A stretch of 50,363 bases of DNA from positions 1-50,363 of the forward strand of contig MZNV01001864.1 of the NCBI GenBank assembly GCA_002081555.1, given 5' to 3'. The stretch's first letter is position 1. Each line of letters opens with the position of its first letter. Below the pieces are notes generated by a model. The model saw nothing but the letters and a program-made list of their open reading frames with translations. It did not search any database and was not told the origin of the DNA. Both the position numbers and the translations under genes were made by a program. Below are positions 31,123 to 44,570 of the stretch, in pieces. The DNA comes from Protostelium mycophagum (taxonomy: Eukaryota; Evosea; Variosea; Protosteliida; Protosteliaceae).

Positions 31123-34100
31123 ATGGATTCAGGGGATGTTGCCGTCAAGGTCTCATCTGGTCTCATGTGATTGGTTGAACTCACTCGGACAGGTGGCCAT
31201 CCGCTCACGTCCAATGTCTAAGACGGAGCTTCTTTTAGGCTCGCAGTCGATCATCGACTTGGCCAAAGAGGGTGTGTGTCTAAAGGACCCCAATCCTTAC
31301 AGCGCAACACCTTCATATAACTTTGTTTTTGACCATAACTACTCGGTCGATATTCCACAACAGCAGGTTAGTCTCTTTATTTTTAGAACATGTTAATCTT
31401 ACCGACTTAATTGATGAAAGCACAAGACCTCTTCGTCATTACACTGAACGACACAGGTGTATGAGGACTTGGGATCGCCGATTTTAGACAAGGCATTCCA
31501 AGGTTATAATGGAACTATTTTCGCTTATGGACAAACGGGAACAGGTGATGTTGTTTCTGATTGATCCATGTCTAAAACCATCAGGAAAGACACATTGCAT
31601 CATGGGATCAGGAGAAGACCTGGGTATCATTCCTAGAGTGCGTCTTCATCATCCGTTCTGATCATGAATGATCTCTTCTTCAAGGACGGGAGGCTGTGCC
31701 TTTAGGGACAGAATCATCAACAAAATGCCAATGATTCACTGCTGTGTTGCGAAAAAATGTAAAAAATATTGACTTTGCCAGATGAACAAAGATCTTTTCG
31801 AGCGCATAGAGAAGTTTTCCCAAGACAAAATATTCCTGGTGTCTGTTTCCTTTTTAGAACTCTACAACGAGACAATTTTCGACCTTCTCAACCCCAAATC
31901 TGACCACAAGACCGGTCTCAAAGTCAGAGAACACCCCAAATTGGGTGTCTACATCGAAGACCTTGTTGAGTTGGTTGCCACGTCATCAGAAGAGGTCAAC
32001 CGAAAGATGTCTGATGGAAATTCTGTGAGACACGTAGCGTCCACCAAAATGAACGACAGGTCTTCGAGGTCAGTCTCCGCCTGCTTTTTTTATTCTTTTG
32101 CTGATCTTTGTAGATCACACAGTGTATTCATCGTGAAATTAGAACAGAAGGATAAAAATAAACCAGCAGAAGAGGGTGGTTCCGGTCTCGTCGCCAAAAT
32201 CAACCTCGTCGACTTGGCAGGTGACCGTCTACAACGATCTTACTTTTCGCGGTAATTTTCCTGACGCTTCCAGGTTCTGAACGTGTCGCCAAAACAGAAG
32301 CGGAAGGAAATGTACTGAAAGAGGCAAGTGCCATCAACAAGAGTCTCAGTGCTCTCGGAAATGTCATCAACGCCCTTGGTGACCCCAAGAAAAAGAAAGG
32401 GCACATCCCCTTCCGTTCCTCGAAATTGACCAGACTTTTACAAGAATCTTTGGGCGGGAACACCATAACGGTCATGATTGCCACGGTGTCCCCGGCAGGT
32501 GCGTCTGCAACTACAATCACGTCTGACACGCTCAGATCGAAATTTCGAAGAGACGCTCAACACCCTACAATACGCAAACAGAGCGAAGAATATCCAAAAT
32601 AAATCTAAGAAGAATGAGACCAACCCGTCAGCGATCATGCGGGAGCTGAGAGATGAGATTGAGAGGCTGAAAGACGAACTTGGAAAGGGTCAGGAGTTTT
32701 ATCAGAATGAAACGATGACGTGTACAGGTTCCAGTAACCCCGAGCAACTGAGGGAATTGAACGTGAAGATCTCTGATCTGGAATATGCAAAGAAACAGAC
32801 GTGGGAAGAGAAGCAAAGACTCAGCAGAATGTTTGAACAGTCAAGGTGGGCTTCGCTGGCTAAGAATGGAATGCTACAGTTCAGAATGAATCTCATGAAG
32901 AAACAAAAGATCAAATCGGACGAACGCATCATCTACTTGGAGGCGGAGGTGAGCTCCATGCGTGACATGACAGGAATGACAGTTTGACGTGCACAGTTGG
33001 ATTTACTGCGAAGCAAAGTTGGATTGCCGCCTATTGTGAAGGCGTCAGAAGGTGGTTCGAGGCGCCAATCTCTGACAGCTGACACACTCTTTACCCCTGA
33101 TTCCTTGAAGACTGAGAACGATTTCCTCAAAGCTCAGGTGGGTCCTTTTCCTCTGAATCTTGTCTGAACGGTGTACAGTTGGAGACAAAACAGAAAGAAA
33201 TGGACGCCTTATGCAGTGAAGTGCAGACGATGATTGCGGCAGAGGCCACCAAGATGTCTCAATTAGAATCTCAAGTGAGTACTGCACCGGAGCTGTATGT
33301 TTTGCCGCGATATGAAACGATGAATGCATCTTTGCCGAAAAAGTCACCTTGACATTCATCACCTCTTTTGTTTGTATCTGTCCACATCAAGCCTTTGAAT
33401 CTACTAACTTCCCGCAAGATCTCGGAGCTCTCTGAAGAGAATACCAAATTGAAAGGTTTTTAGTTTCACTTGCAACTTTTATTAACATCGGTAGGGCTTG
33501 CAGCACGGGCTGGTGTCACATTGAACAATGTCACCTACACTGGTGGAGATCTGAAGGAGCTCACATCTTCCACAATGGGAGATTATTTGAGATCCGCACT
33601 TCGTAATGACAACCACGTCATCAAAGCATTATCCGAGATGGATGTCAAAGATGCGGCATCTGATGGTGTCATTCTCTGGTACATTCTCCATCATCAACTT
33701 TAATGTCTGACACGATCAGTAAATTCGTGAATCGTATTGCCCCCGGCATTCTGGATGAACGTGTAGTAAATACAGACCCTCAGACTCCTGAAGAAGTGGT
33801 CGAAAACATCAATCTGTGTCTCAACTCGGCGATGTCGCTCGGCTGTGACATACAAGACATATCCATCGAGGATATAGTGGGTGGAGATGTGAGTACCCAA
33901 TGACACGTGTCAGTCTGACGTTTGACAGCCGGATAAATTGTTGATGGTCATCTCGGAGCTGGAGAGAGTCTCCCAGTTGAACAAAGTCAACGTGAAGGAG
34001 CAGAGATCTCTTCTCAAATTGCGGTTGGACAACGAGCCGTTGGAAGAATTTTTAAACTTGGCGCCAGAACAGTTACTGTCAAGATGGATGAACTATCACC

Positions 34101-35498
34101 TTTTCAACGCTGGTCACGAGATACCCTTCACAAACTACACCGATGACGTGAAGGTTGACCACAAAATTTCGCAGAGATTTTACTGAAACATACAGGATGT
34201 GACCAAGTACATCCTGGTGTTGAATCAAATCGCCCCACAGTGTAATCTAGACGCTCTTTCAGAGTCGAATCCCACAAAAAGAGCTCAGATCATGCTTTCC
34301 AACGCTGAGAGACTAGGTGTCCGTAAATACATTACAGTGGAAGACATCTTGACGGTAATCCCTGTGAAGATATTTTGACCGAGAATCTAAAATCTCACAG
34401 GGTAACGCTCAGAAGAATCTAATGTTTATCACGAACCTATTCCTCCATTTTCCCAACATTGAAGACGAATACGCCAACTCTTCGTCTACAACAGCCCTCG
34501 AGAAGTCTGAAGAGTTATTAGAACTGATGGAGAACAAAGGCGAAGAGCTACAAGAAGAGAAGGGTGAGTTCCCGCCATTTTTCAGATTCAAATTTCAAAC
34601 CGAACGTCACAGCGATCCGCGTGTGGGTCAACAGTTTGGATCTCGGATATGCCATTCCACATCTTTCCAACAAAATCGAGGACGGTATTCTGTTGTTGCA
34701 GGTTTTGGACAAGGTGCACGGCGGCGAACTGGTCAATTGGAAGAAGGTGAGACCCTCGTTGAGATATCTCTCACATCTACAGGTCAATATGAAGCCCGTG
34801 GGCATCTATAAGAAGATTGAGAACTGTAATTATGCTGTGGATCTTGGTATGTCTCAGCACATAGAGTCCAATATTCAATGTTGACAGGACGTAACCTCCA
34901 GTTCTCTCTGGTTGGGGTCGCCGGAAAGGATTTTGTCGACAAGAGTAAGAAATTCGCCTTAGGTGGGAGACCCTTCATCTACAACTCGCTCATTCATGAC
35001 AGCGTTCTTGAATCAAGCCATGCAATATCACTTTTTACGTAAACTTCAAAGCATGCAATTTGGCGGGAAAGAGATAACAGAATCTGACATGGTCAAGTGG
35101 GTCAACCAGAAAGTCAAAGCGGTGGGATATTCGGTTTTTGATATTTGAATAACCAAAAAAGGCGGGAAAAACGAGGTCTATCAAGGGGTTCCGTGACACC
35201 ACGATGAAGGATGGTCTATTTTTGATCGATTTATTGGACTCTATAAGAACTGGCTCTGTCAATTATGACCTCGTATCCCGTGCCGATAACGGTAACTTTC
35301 CCCCGTTTTCGATTTGAAATTCAAATCTCTGAATTTCCCGCAGAAGAAGGACACACGAAGAATGCGAAATATGTAATATCAGTATCTAGAAAATTAGGTT
35401 GCCACATATTCTTAACCTGGGAAGACATCACCCACGTTGTCCAAAAGAAAATATTATACTTGGTGGCCGAGTTGATGACCGTCAGCGACACTGCTTGA
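31123..35498 (+). CDS. Kinesin-3-like motor fused to a fimbrin core (four CH domains)
   Basis: Exons 1-11: 31123-31149, 31193-31366, 31457-31544, 31585-31637, 31782-32068, 32114-32220, 32274-32498, 32536-32948, 32997-33137, 33179-33274, 33419-33455. Exons 12-22: 33495-33678, 33720-33888, 33929-34153, 34196-34354, 34401-34563, 34613-34746, 34783-34846, 34888-34962, 35003-35121, 35162-35291, 35344-35498. They give one frame of 1074 residues. Motor: [11 protein letters not shown] (92-100), [32 protein letters not shown]-like [12 protein letters not shown], then neck [14 protein letters not shown] and coiled coil. From about 550: [57 protein letters not shown] and [14 protein letters not shown] follow plastin CH1-CH4; EF-hands are missing. 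The joining intron (33456-33494) has a weak donor GTTTTT; unspliced, the kinesin would end KLKGF at 33464. Both domain calls are secure; the fusion is probable. Confidence 0.72.
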
Positions 35499-36220
35499 AT
35501 AAATGACAAATTCTATTGTGATGACGTGTTGTCTCGCTTTGTATTTCTTTATCTGGTGTATTTTTCTACGGTAATAACCGGGTCGTTACCGCAAACCTTA
35601 CAGGCAAAAATTACTTACTGTTCTATCACGGGTGCGAGGACTGTGATGCAATATTACGAAATAAAAGAACAATATTTATTCAAGCATTTTCCTTCAAGTC
35701 TATGATGAAAAAATATACACAACTTATGAGAGCCTCCGATATGTATAAAGATTGTCAAACTCCCATCGCCCAGTCCTATCTCTCAGGACCTTTACGACGA
35801 CATGACACTCCAGACATCATGGCTTTTGGACTATCAGGGTGTTACTCCCCACAACAACGGCGGAGAAGTCAAGTTCCCTCACTTCAATGAATAATTGTGA
35901 ACCATCAAAACGACATGTTTTACTTTGTGGAATAATGCTCCATTTCCAAAACAACAGATTATTAAACAGGGGGTTCAAGGCTTTAGATTCCAAACATGGA
36001 CATCCAGGACGAGTTTCATATGCGTGATTTGTGCAATAAACTAATTTCCTGTGGGTTTTTTTCAATCTGGCGAATTCTTTAATGTTTTTATTGTATTTTA
36101 TTGTATTTTATTGTGAAGAAATTTGAATGCGTATCTGTGTTTGTCAGTGCAATCACACGTAAAAATAATAATAAATCAAATATTTTATATTAAAAAGAAT
36201 GGAAAAATTAAAATAAATAC
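35499..36220. other. Intergenic region between kinesin-fimbrin and F-box genes
   Basis: The 722-bp stretch between two convergent gene ends holds short open frames on both strands (35702-35893 plus, 35817-36065 minus), none of which I can support: the plus frame (DLYDDMTLQTSWLLDYQ, stop near 35893) follows a CAG acceptor but no phase-matched upstream exon is evident. A CGGTAA/TTACCG pair lies at 35570-35590, and a 10-bp TTTTATTGTA unit repeats three times near 36087-36115. Confidence 0.45.
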
Positions 36221-37443
36221 CTATACACTGCTATAAGTGATTTGTTTGTGAATTTCACCATTGTAAATGATGTGCGGAAAAATGCCGTTCCAAATAATCC
36301 GAAGAGTATCATCTACAACGCTTCAACTCAAATCTTTTGAAATTTCCTCGAAAATTCACCTGTGCCGCGCTCTCCCAGATGGCTGGCCACGGGTAATAAC
36401 TTCGGATGATTGGATCTCTACGATCTCTGTTCCTGGAATGAGATCTGTTCGTTGTAGATCGAGTATTTGTGGGCGAGATTACTTGTGCGGCGACCCGCAA
36501 GCTCATGCATACGCTCAGTGCACAGAAGCACATAAAGACCTGAAATTTTTTATTTTTAAAATACAATTTGAAAAAATTAGAAATTATTTGAAATTATTTT
36601 TTCAAATCTCTCATGACCGGTCATCTCTGAAATTTCAGTAAACTTTTCAAGAATTTTCGGTGAGTTTTCCATTAAGATACCTTACCGTCCTCAGACGTAT
36701 CCTGTGTGCGAATCTAGTTATGTAAAAGGTACAAAGGAATGGGAAAGAGGCCAATAATTCAGTGATGAAATAAACGATAGATCTTCTTATCGCCTCTACA
36801 ACGATGTAAATGAATCATTGAAGTAAAATAGAAAATAAAATAAAATCTGGGAGAATTCAGATACTTACCACGCTTCAATTTTCTCCTCTTCTTCATGAGC
36901 TGCTCTTTACCAATGCAAACTACATTGTCTCAGTATGAAAGGTTTCTATACGATGATCATTCATCAACAAATACCTCTCTCAAAATACAGACTCTTCCAG
37001 TTCGATTCGACCTCTTCTTTTTTAACGAGATGATTGATTGATTGTTGAACTTCTGTCTTTGCATGTCTCCCCACTCTCTTCTTCAACACACCAAATCTCT
37101 CCTTATACAGACCCTCCCAGATGGCATCACGGCTTGCCACGTCATTCCAACGTCTGCTCACTAATCTCGCACTGAATATATCTGTTGCTTCCAAAGAGGT
37201 AAAAATGCATTGGAGGCAATCGTCAGGAATTGCAACGTCTCCATCTGGCATCTGCATGCAAACGAAAGAAGGTAATCCAAGTGGTGGCTTGTGACTTGAG
37301 AGCTTTAGTCGATACGGGATTGGTCTTGGGAGCAGTGATAGATGGGGTGGTGTGAGATTACGATGGTTGATCGGATTGTTGGAGGGATATATGACATCTA
37401 TTATGGCTGTGATCCACTCTATACTCTCAGAGGGTGCGCTCAT
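36221..37443 (-). CDS. F-box protein
   Basis: Four exons (37443-36975, 36904-36869, 36432-36360, 36320-36221) join in phase to 225 residues. After about 65 variable residues rich in Pro and Ser comes IPDDCLQCIFTSLEATDIFSARLVSRRWNDVA as two adjacent helices, then DAIWEGLYKERFG and NWKSLYFER, the F-box with its usual helix and W residues. A basic helix (QLMKKRRKLKR) and a short tail ending QITYSSV follow; there are no WD, LRR or Kelch repeats, so the substrate-binding part is small. F-box proteins recruit targets to SCF ubiquitin ligases through Skp1. If the first donor were not used, the protein would stop six codons later (FERGIC). It starts 85 bp head-to-head from the RhoGEF-MORN gene, so the two may share a promoter. 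Confidence 0.8.
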
Positions 37444-37528
37444 GAAGATTTTGGATTTTGTTTCAGCCGTTGACCCGATGTCAATTCTCGTATTTTTAAA
37501 TACTTAAAACCTATCCAATAGCTTTAAC

Positions 37529-40500
37529 ATGTACAGTCCAACCCCCTGGGAATCTCCCTCCTTATTTGAAGACATGTTTTCAAATGTCGGCACCTATGCG
37601 GGTCTTCAGCTGAGGCGGCAGCTCACTTCAACTATTACACTTGTTTTGTTGAGGAACACAAGACCAAAAAATCTTTGTACGCTGGGCGACGTTAGAAGGA
37701 CCATGCATGAAGAAGTGTGGATGAGATTGTGGGACTGTGCTTCCAGTGTCAAGATGACGCTCCTCTTAAGAGGGATGCTGTGGAACAGAAGGTATTTTTT
37801 TGTTGGAAAGACTGTTCCTGGATTTCACCAGGTTTTACAACGAGCCGTTTTCAGAATCCGCAGCAAATTTCCTGCCCTCCAAACGGCTGATTGACAATAT
37901 GAGTGACCATCCTCAAAATGAAGAGGAGCGGGTGATGACTTCATGTGATCTCGACTGGCACTGATTTCCATTTTATAGTTACGCGCGGCAAAAGAATGGA
38001 TCGAAAAGACGTTGCAACAATCCGAAGCCAGTAAATCACCTGCTAAAAATGGAGATGTCGAGTTTAATTGGAATACATTACATAGAGTCATCGAGGCCAG
38101 CACCGGCCAAAAGATTGAAACCATCGACATAGATCAAGACTTTGGCGAAGAGGTGATTTTACCCGGGAATTGTTTTATATCTTTTATCCTGTGCACATTT
38201 GACAGAGGACCATCTGTATCTTCCCTCAGGCATTACGGACTCTTTATGGTTCTATTTAAGACAAAATAACAGTCGACCAATGATCCAAAAATCTTCAAAC
38301 CAAACTCTGGATTGAAGGAATTGATGATCTGATCTCCAAATTAATGATCCATCTTAATCTATAGAGCTAATGAGATCGCAGGCAAAGACGAGATCAGCCA
38401 TCAAGTACATGGTCGAGAATGACATTATCAAAGAGCAGATCCAACCTGAAGGTGAGACGATGTCTTTGTAGCAAAGAGGACCTTTTAGGACCTTCAAAGC
38501 AGAACTCACGACTGCATCCTCTAAACTTTTCAACACCAGTGGTGCTCAACTCCTCTTCGGCAGAGCCACACGCGAGATGATCTTCCCGTATATTCTAAAA
38601 ATAGAACAGATTTAAGATCAAATAATAAAGGAGTCTTTCTGGAAATTGTAGAAGGGCTCCAGAACCACTCTAGGCAGATCACCCCTATTGTACCACGAAG
38701 AGTCGGTAAGAAATTTGAATCTCAAGTTTTGGCGGGAAAGATGGCACGTTATGAAATTTCACTGATTTTCCTCCAGAAATTCCTGTAGACGACCAATCCG
38801 AGGGTAAGATTCATGAAATTTCAGCAGATTTTCTAAGAATTCTATAGAAGCTTCAGAGGTTGATGACACGTCATCAGTAGCCACGATGGAGACCCCAAGA
38901 CTTGCAGTCCCTATAGAGGACAAAATAGTGAGAACTTTAAATGAATTTTGGTCGCGGGATTTCAATTTGGAGCTATAAATAGAACGCCCGCCGTTGTAGA
39001 TTGCGGCAAAAACCATGCAAACAAATACTCTTTGTGCATATTATATTTTTTTAAAACAAAACACAAAATACACCCAATTCTCTTCTGCGTACCGAGATCT
39101 CTTCATGATTTTCCCATTCCAATAAAACCCACCCCCTACCTGCTAACTTTTGACAGGTGAGACGAACCAGGTCTCAAACTGAAGGGGATTTGCACCCGCA
39201 CCTGTCACCTGTACACAATAATGAAGCCTCCATCATTCGTTCACCAAGCGGACAGCGTCACTCTGGCAACATGTCTCTGAACTCCTCCCCCAGGTGAAAT
39301 TTCACGGAAATTTCGGATTATAGATCCAATTTCCCGATTTTTTTCTCGAAAATATAAAAAATGACACATTCACCCTCGTATTTTTCCCAGAAATTTCCCG
39401 TGTCCAGGAATTCCACTAAAAATTCTTCTGGCGGGTTGTAGATCCAAAAATGACTGAAATAGATCCAGCGGGACTTCCATCGGACTTTCTTCACCCGAAA
39501 CCCGCAAGAAAAAGGACGAAAAAATCGAAGAAAAAGACGAAAAAAAGAAAAAAAAATTATTTTCCTTTGGGACTTTGAAGAAAAGCAGCAGCATGAAGAA
39601 GGCGGTGCAAGAAGAGGCTCAGAAGAAGCACCACACGATTGGAAGGAAGTCGCCATCGTCAGCATCAGGTGAAATTTCGGGGAAATTTCGATTGTGATTC
39701 GGGGAAATTTCGTTTGTGATTCGGGGAAATTTCGATTGTAACTCGAGGACATTTCGTTTGTAATTCGAGGAAATTTCGGGGAGAATTCGCGAATTTTATT
39801 TTCTCCTTGTTTCGGAATTTTTTTTTCTGAATTTCTGACAGGTGTACTGTCCTTCTCACCAGACGCGATCACAAAGTCTGAAAGTTATTCTGGAAATTCT
39901 GCATCTATTTTCCCTTCTGCACCGGCCTCCCCGACTTCATCTACAACGATTATGGTGTCGCCCCCAACATCCCCCACATCCCCCGACAGTGGAAGGAGGT
40001 GAAGAATCTTCCTGAAATTTTCTTGAAATTTCCCGCCAGTGGAAAACAGTAAAATCCCACGAGTAAATAGCGAAGAGATTTGGGAGAAAATCGAGCGAAA
40101 TTTCGATTGACACCTGTCAGACTTTCTTTTTCTGCCGAATCTGTTGTGCCAGCACCAGCCGACAGTGGACCAAGAGATTGGGCCGCTAGAGAGATCTACA
40201 CTTCTGAGATCGCATATCTGAAGAACCTGGACATGCTCGTCTTTGTAAGTTTTCGATGATTTTTTTGGCGCCAAAATATCGAATTCAAAATTTGTAAAAA
40301 TATTTTCTCACCAGAACACTTCCACACCGATTTTCACTGGATTCTACGAAATTTCACTGAAATTTCCAGGACTATCTCAACACGATCAATAAAGAGCACA
40401 CGATCATCACTGATGACGAGAAGAGGCTTTTATTCTCCAACATCGTGGTCATACGTAACTTTTCACTGAAACTTTTCCAAGAATTGGAGTCTAGGATGAA

Positions 40501-43500
40501 GATATGGAACCAGAAGCAACTTCTCGGAGATATCTTTTTGAAGTTTGTGAGAAATTTCGAGGAATATTTTATCCGAATTTTCCCGCCAAATTCAAAGTGA
40601 TCAGAATATTTGAAAAACACAGAGATCGATCTCGGAGTTTCGGAGTTTGACCGTTGTAGATTCCATTCTTCAGAGCCTACAATCAATACTGTAACAACTA
40701 CGATGTGGCAATCGAAAACTATGTGGAATACCTGAAAAGACCAGACTTCCACAGCTTCTGCCAGGTGCCCACGCTTTTATTAATTATATGCACAACATGT
40801 TCTTGTGACACCTACATCATCGTGTCATTCAATTGCGTCTACAAGTCTCTTGCGAGACCTTTGGAAGACCGCGTTGACGGCTTTGATGACAGTTACCACT
40901 TATAAACACGAGTTTGTAAGGACGCCACCGCTGACTTTACCTCGACTTGCAGTTCTCCGATGCAAAGAATGTCCAAGGCTCTGCCGCATCGAAATTATTT
41001 TTCTGTAAAAGTCAGCAAGTATGACAAAACACCAGATAAAATCTGGTCCTCTTAAAAAGAACGGTAGTTACCGTGAAGAATCACGTATGGAACCGTGATA
41101 TGTTGTTCATTGCAGCAAAACAATTTGCACCATAAGAGGAATGTTTCATTGAAATAAAACAGACACAACTGGCGAAGACACCCAATGGACTGGGACCCGA
41201 TCTACAATCCTTACTTATCACCCCCGTACAAAGGTAATTTCCACGAAATTTCCGAGCCTATATTTAGATCATGACATGGATATGTATACTCCCGTTTTAA
41301 TAAATTTATGATGATTTCATCCCGAAAAATCATCGAAGTTTCGTCAAATTCTCGCTGAAAACTCACTGAAATTTCGTAGAATTCCACGTTACGCCCTCCT
41401 TCTTAAAGAGCTCTTGGGAAAAACTCCCAACGACCATCCGGATTTCAACAACCTGACAAACGCATATTCAAAGATCAAAGACATAACAGACAGCATGAAC
41501 ACCTCTATTAAACATTCGGACAACTCCAGGCAGTACAACAAAGTCATTGATTCTATTTCTGGAATTATGGTGAGTGCCTCGTTGTAGATCGTGAGATTTA
41601 TTTCGAGATTTGAATTTGTTTAAAATCCGAAAACAACTGTGTAGTATTCAAATGAAATGGCTTGGCTGCTGCAGACTGTTGTTCAAACTGTGTTTTGGCT
41701 ACCCAATTACCTTTATTCTGCGACTCTGCCGCGCGCGAATGAATTTTAAATTATTTTAGAAAATTTTCCATTTGATATTTGACAAACTTTACAATTAGAA
41801 AAATTTAAAATTAATAAAATAAATCTTTTACATTTTTACAGGCACACATGCTAGTCACCAGAAAATTCATGGCAGAAGATTCTTTGCATTTTCTGCCAAA
41901 CACAACCCCGGGACTCCACATTGTCCCCCAGAGTGCGGGTACAATATTGAAGCCGGTACAAATGTGGCTGGTTGTATTTACGGATACGCTATTTATAGCA
42001 TCGGGGTCATCCTACAACGACCGTAAGCTGGAGAAGGTGAATTTTTTTGGCATTTTAACAAATTGCAAGAACAATATTTTTAATTATATTTTAAATAAAC
42101 CGAATCATAAAATCTCAATTCCCGATGAAATTTCCTTGACATTTCACCGAAATTTCACAGGTAATTCCTTTCAACTCCATCTGGCTCCGGGAAACCGGCG
42201 ACAAGATTTACCTCAACGAACACGTATTTCAAATCATTACACCCGAGGAGACGTTTATGGTCCAGAGTAGAGAGACTGCCCATAAGAAACAAGTCATAGA
42301 CATGCTGGCAGAGAGAGTGAACGCCAATTGTAAAGGTGCAGAGATTTCATGGAGATTTCGTGATAATGTCATGGAGACTTCGCGGGAATTTCGTGGAGAT
42401 TTCGCGGGAATTTCGTGGAAATTTCACGGAGAATGTTTCGTGGGCCAGATAGGAGGCTATTGTGGCACTTTGAAATTAATTTTGCTCTGCAGTGGATTTC
42501 TGCAGCAGCTTTGTTGCAGTTTGTGATTGTAAAAATGTCTTAAGAGGGTGACCCTGCTGCTGCTCTGCCGTGCATTGACTTTTGCAGTAAATGTTTGGGT
42601 GTTGTGCGACTCTGTCGCACTGTATGGTTTCCGTACCTTTAGACGTGATACAAATATATGGTACGGTACATCCGCAGCTCTGCTGCAATTTATGTGGTCG
42701 TTTTGTACTGTGCTTGTGTCTGTTTACTCATACTTTTCCGGGAAATTTCTAAGAAATTTCAGACAATCTGGCACTGAAGGGGGAGAGGACACTGTCTTAC
42801 CGCTTCAACTCTGGTGATCATTACCAAGGTACCTGGGAATATGGGAAGATTCATGGAACCGGGAAATATACCTATTTCTCCGATAAGGTCATCTACAACG
42901 AGATTTTTCATTTTGAAAAATTCACGCGCGCTTTTTGAGATTCAAATTTTAAATTCTGCAGGTTTACGAGGGACAATTTTCCAACGGATTGATGGAAGGA
43001 GAAGGAGTGATGAGATACTCCAATCATACCGTCTACAAAGGACAATGGCTAGCCGGAGAACCACGTAAGTTTCCCGGAAATTTCTATGAATATTCGGAAA
43101 ATCTTTGGAAATATCCACGAAAATTCGTTTTTCTGTAGTTTGCTGCAGACCAAATGGAATAATATATTGACTATAAATATATATTGACTGGTTGTAGATG
43201 GAGAGGGGACATTAATCCAACCAAATGTGGAATTCGTCGGAAAATGGAAGAATGGAAAAAAAAGAAAAGGTGTCATCACTTGGAAAGGTAAATTTCCGTG
43301 AAATTTCACCAATTCCCCAACATTCTTGTACAATTTTACGTAATCTATTCTGATCTACAACTAGGAGGACACAGCTATAACGGAAGGTTCAAGAATGATA
43401 AATACCATGGTGACGGTATATTAATTTCTGGTAATGGAGATAAATACAAGGGGAAATGGGAGAACGGAAAGAGGTGAAATTTCATCGAAATTTCAAATTC

Positions 43501-44570
43501 TTCGGATAAATCGACGAAATTTCAGTTCTTAAAGTTTGCAGATCCGGACACGGAGAATTCACAACGATGCGTGGTTATTACGAGGGTTTCTGGCTTCATG
43601 ATAAACGTGATGGTCACGGTAAGATGACGTGGCAGAATGGTGACGTATACGAGGGTGAATGGAAGGCCGATCTGGTGAGCCACACGAATGCTCCCGCATC
43701 TGCGATTCTGCCAGCGCATCTGCGAAAAATCGAGGTGGAATTTCGCTGACATTTCGCAGCGCCACGGAGAGGGCAGATACATCTCTATCGAGTCGAGCTA
43801 CAGAGGTGGCTGGATGAATGACAAGAAGGAAGGCAAAGGGTTATACATCTTGAAGAAATCTTGCCGCCCACAGCAGAGCGACAACGACAACGAACCCTGG
43901 GCTCTCCGTTACGAAGGAGAGTACAAGAGCGGAAGGGTGAGTTTGTTTGAGGATCTACAACGAGCCAGAAGAATTTTCTGAGAAAAGTAGCGCCATAACT
44001 TCGGAACATGTGTGAGAAAATACGTGGACAAGGAGGGTGCCGATACTGTGGAGTGGAAATATGAAGGTAATATCGAGGTGAAATCGTTGTAGACAGAATC
44101 GACTTACGTGAGCAGGGAACTGGCTGAACGATCAGAGGGACGGGAAAGGCACTTTTATTGACAGCTTCGGAACTTACATGGGAAATTGGAAAGAAGACAA
44201 GGTTATTATTTTATTTTAATCTTTTTTTATTTAATTTTTTTCTAAATTTAATATTTTAGAAAAAAATTATTTTCAAAATTGGATTTTAAAGAAAAAAAAC
44301 TAAAAATAGACAGCGAAACGGGTCAGGTGCCTTCGTCTCGGCAGATGAACGTCTCAACATTAAAGGCACGTGGCAAGATGACAATCGCGTGAATGGAGAG
44401 ACGGAAGATGAGGTGATTCGCCATCTTAAGATCTCATCACTCACATTCCACAGCAGGTTGCGCCAGGAAAGAAGGACAAGTCGAAGAGTTATAGACAAGC
44501 TAAGAAGGAGCTGCCGGAGCTGTTGAACCTCTCTATACCTGAGCTCCCTCCACCAAGAATTTTCTTTTGA
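37529..44570 (+). CDS. RhoGEF (DH-PH) protein with C-terminal MORN repeats
   Basis: This 7-kb gene has roughly 30 short exons. N-terminal exons (37529-38160) contain RFYNEPFSESAANFLPSKR and ERLRAAKEWIEKTLQQ, faintly like the last helices of an RGS domain; exons to about 40100 encode a long Ser/Pro/Lys-rich linker. The DH domain is clear: AAREIYTSEIAYLKNLDMLV (about 40180-40240), LFSNIVVIRNFSLKLFQELE, FFRAYNQYCNNYDVAIENY, SLLITPVQR (41195-41220) and RYALLLKELLGKTPNDHPDF. A PH domain follows (about 41842-42316: LVVFTDTLFIASGS, FNSIWLRETG). From about 42765 come at least eight MORN motifs (YQGTWEYGKIHGTGKY, YEGQFSNGLMEGEGVM, YEGEWKADL). DH-PH-MORN is the core order of alsin (ALS2), but its RCC1 and VPS9 domains are absent. 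Probably activates a Rho/Rac GTPase at membranes. Exact exon ends in the linker are uncertain. Confidence 0.85.

Noticed and set aside
35817-36065. Minus-strand frame with several Cys next to the F-box gene
   Set aside because: No signal peptide, start or partner exon could be fitted; an overlapping plus-strand frame is equally plausible, so neither is supported.
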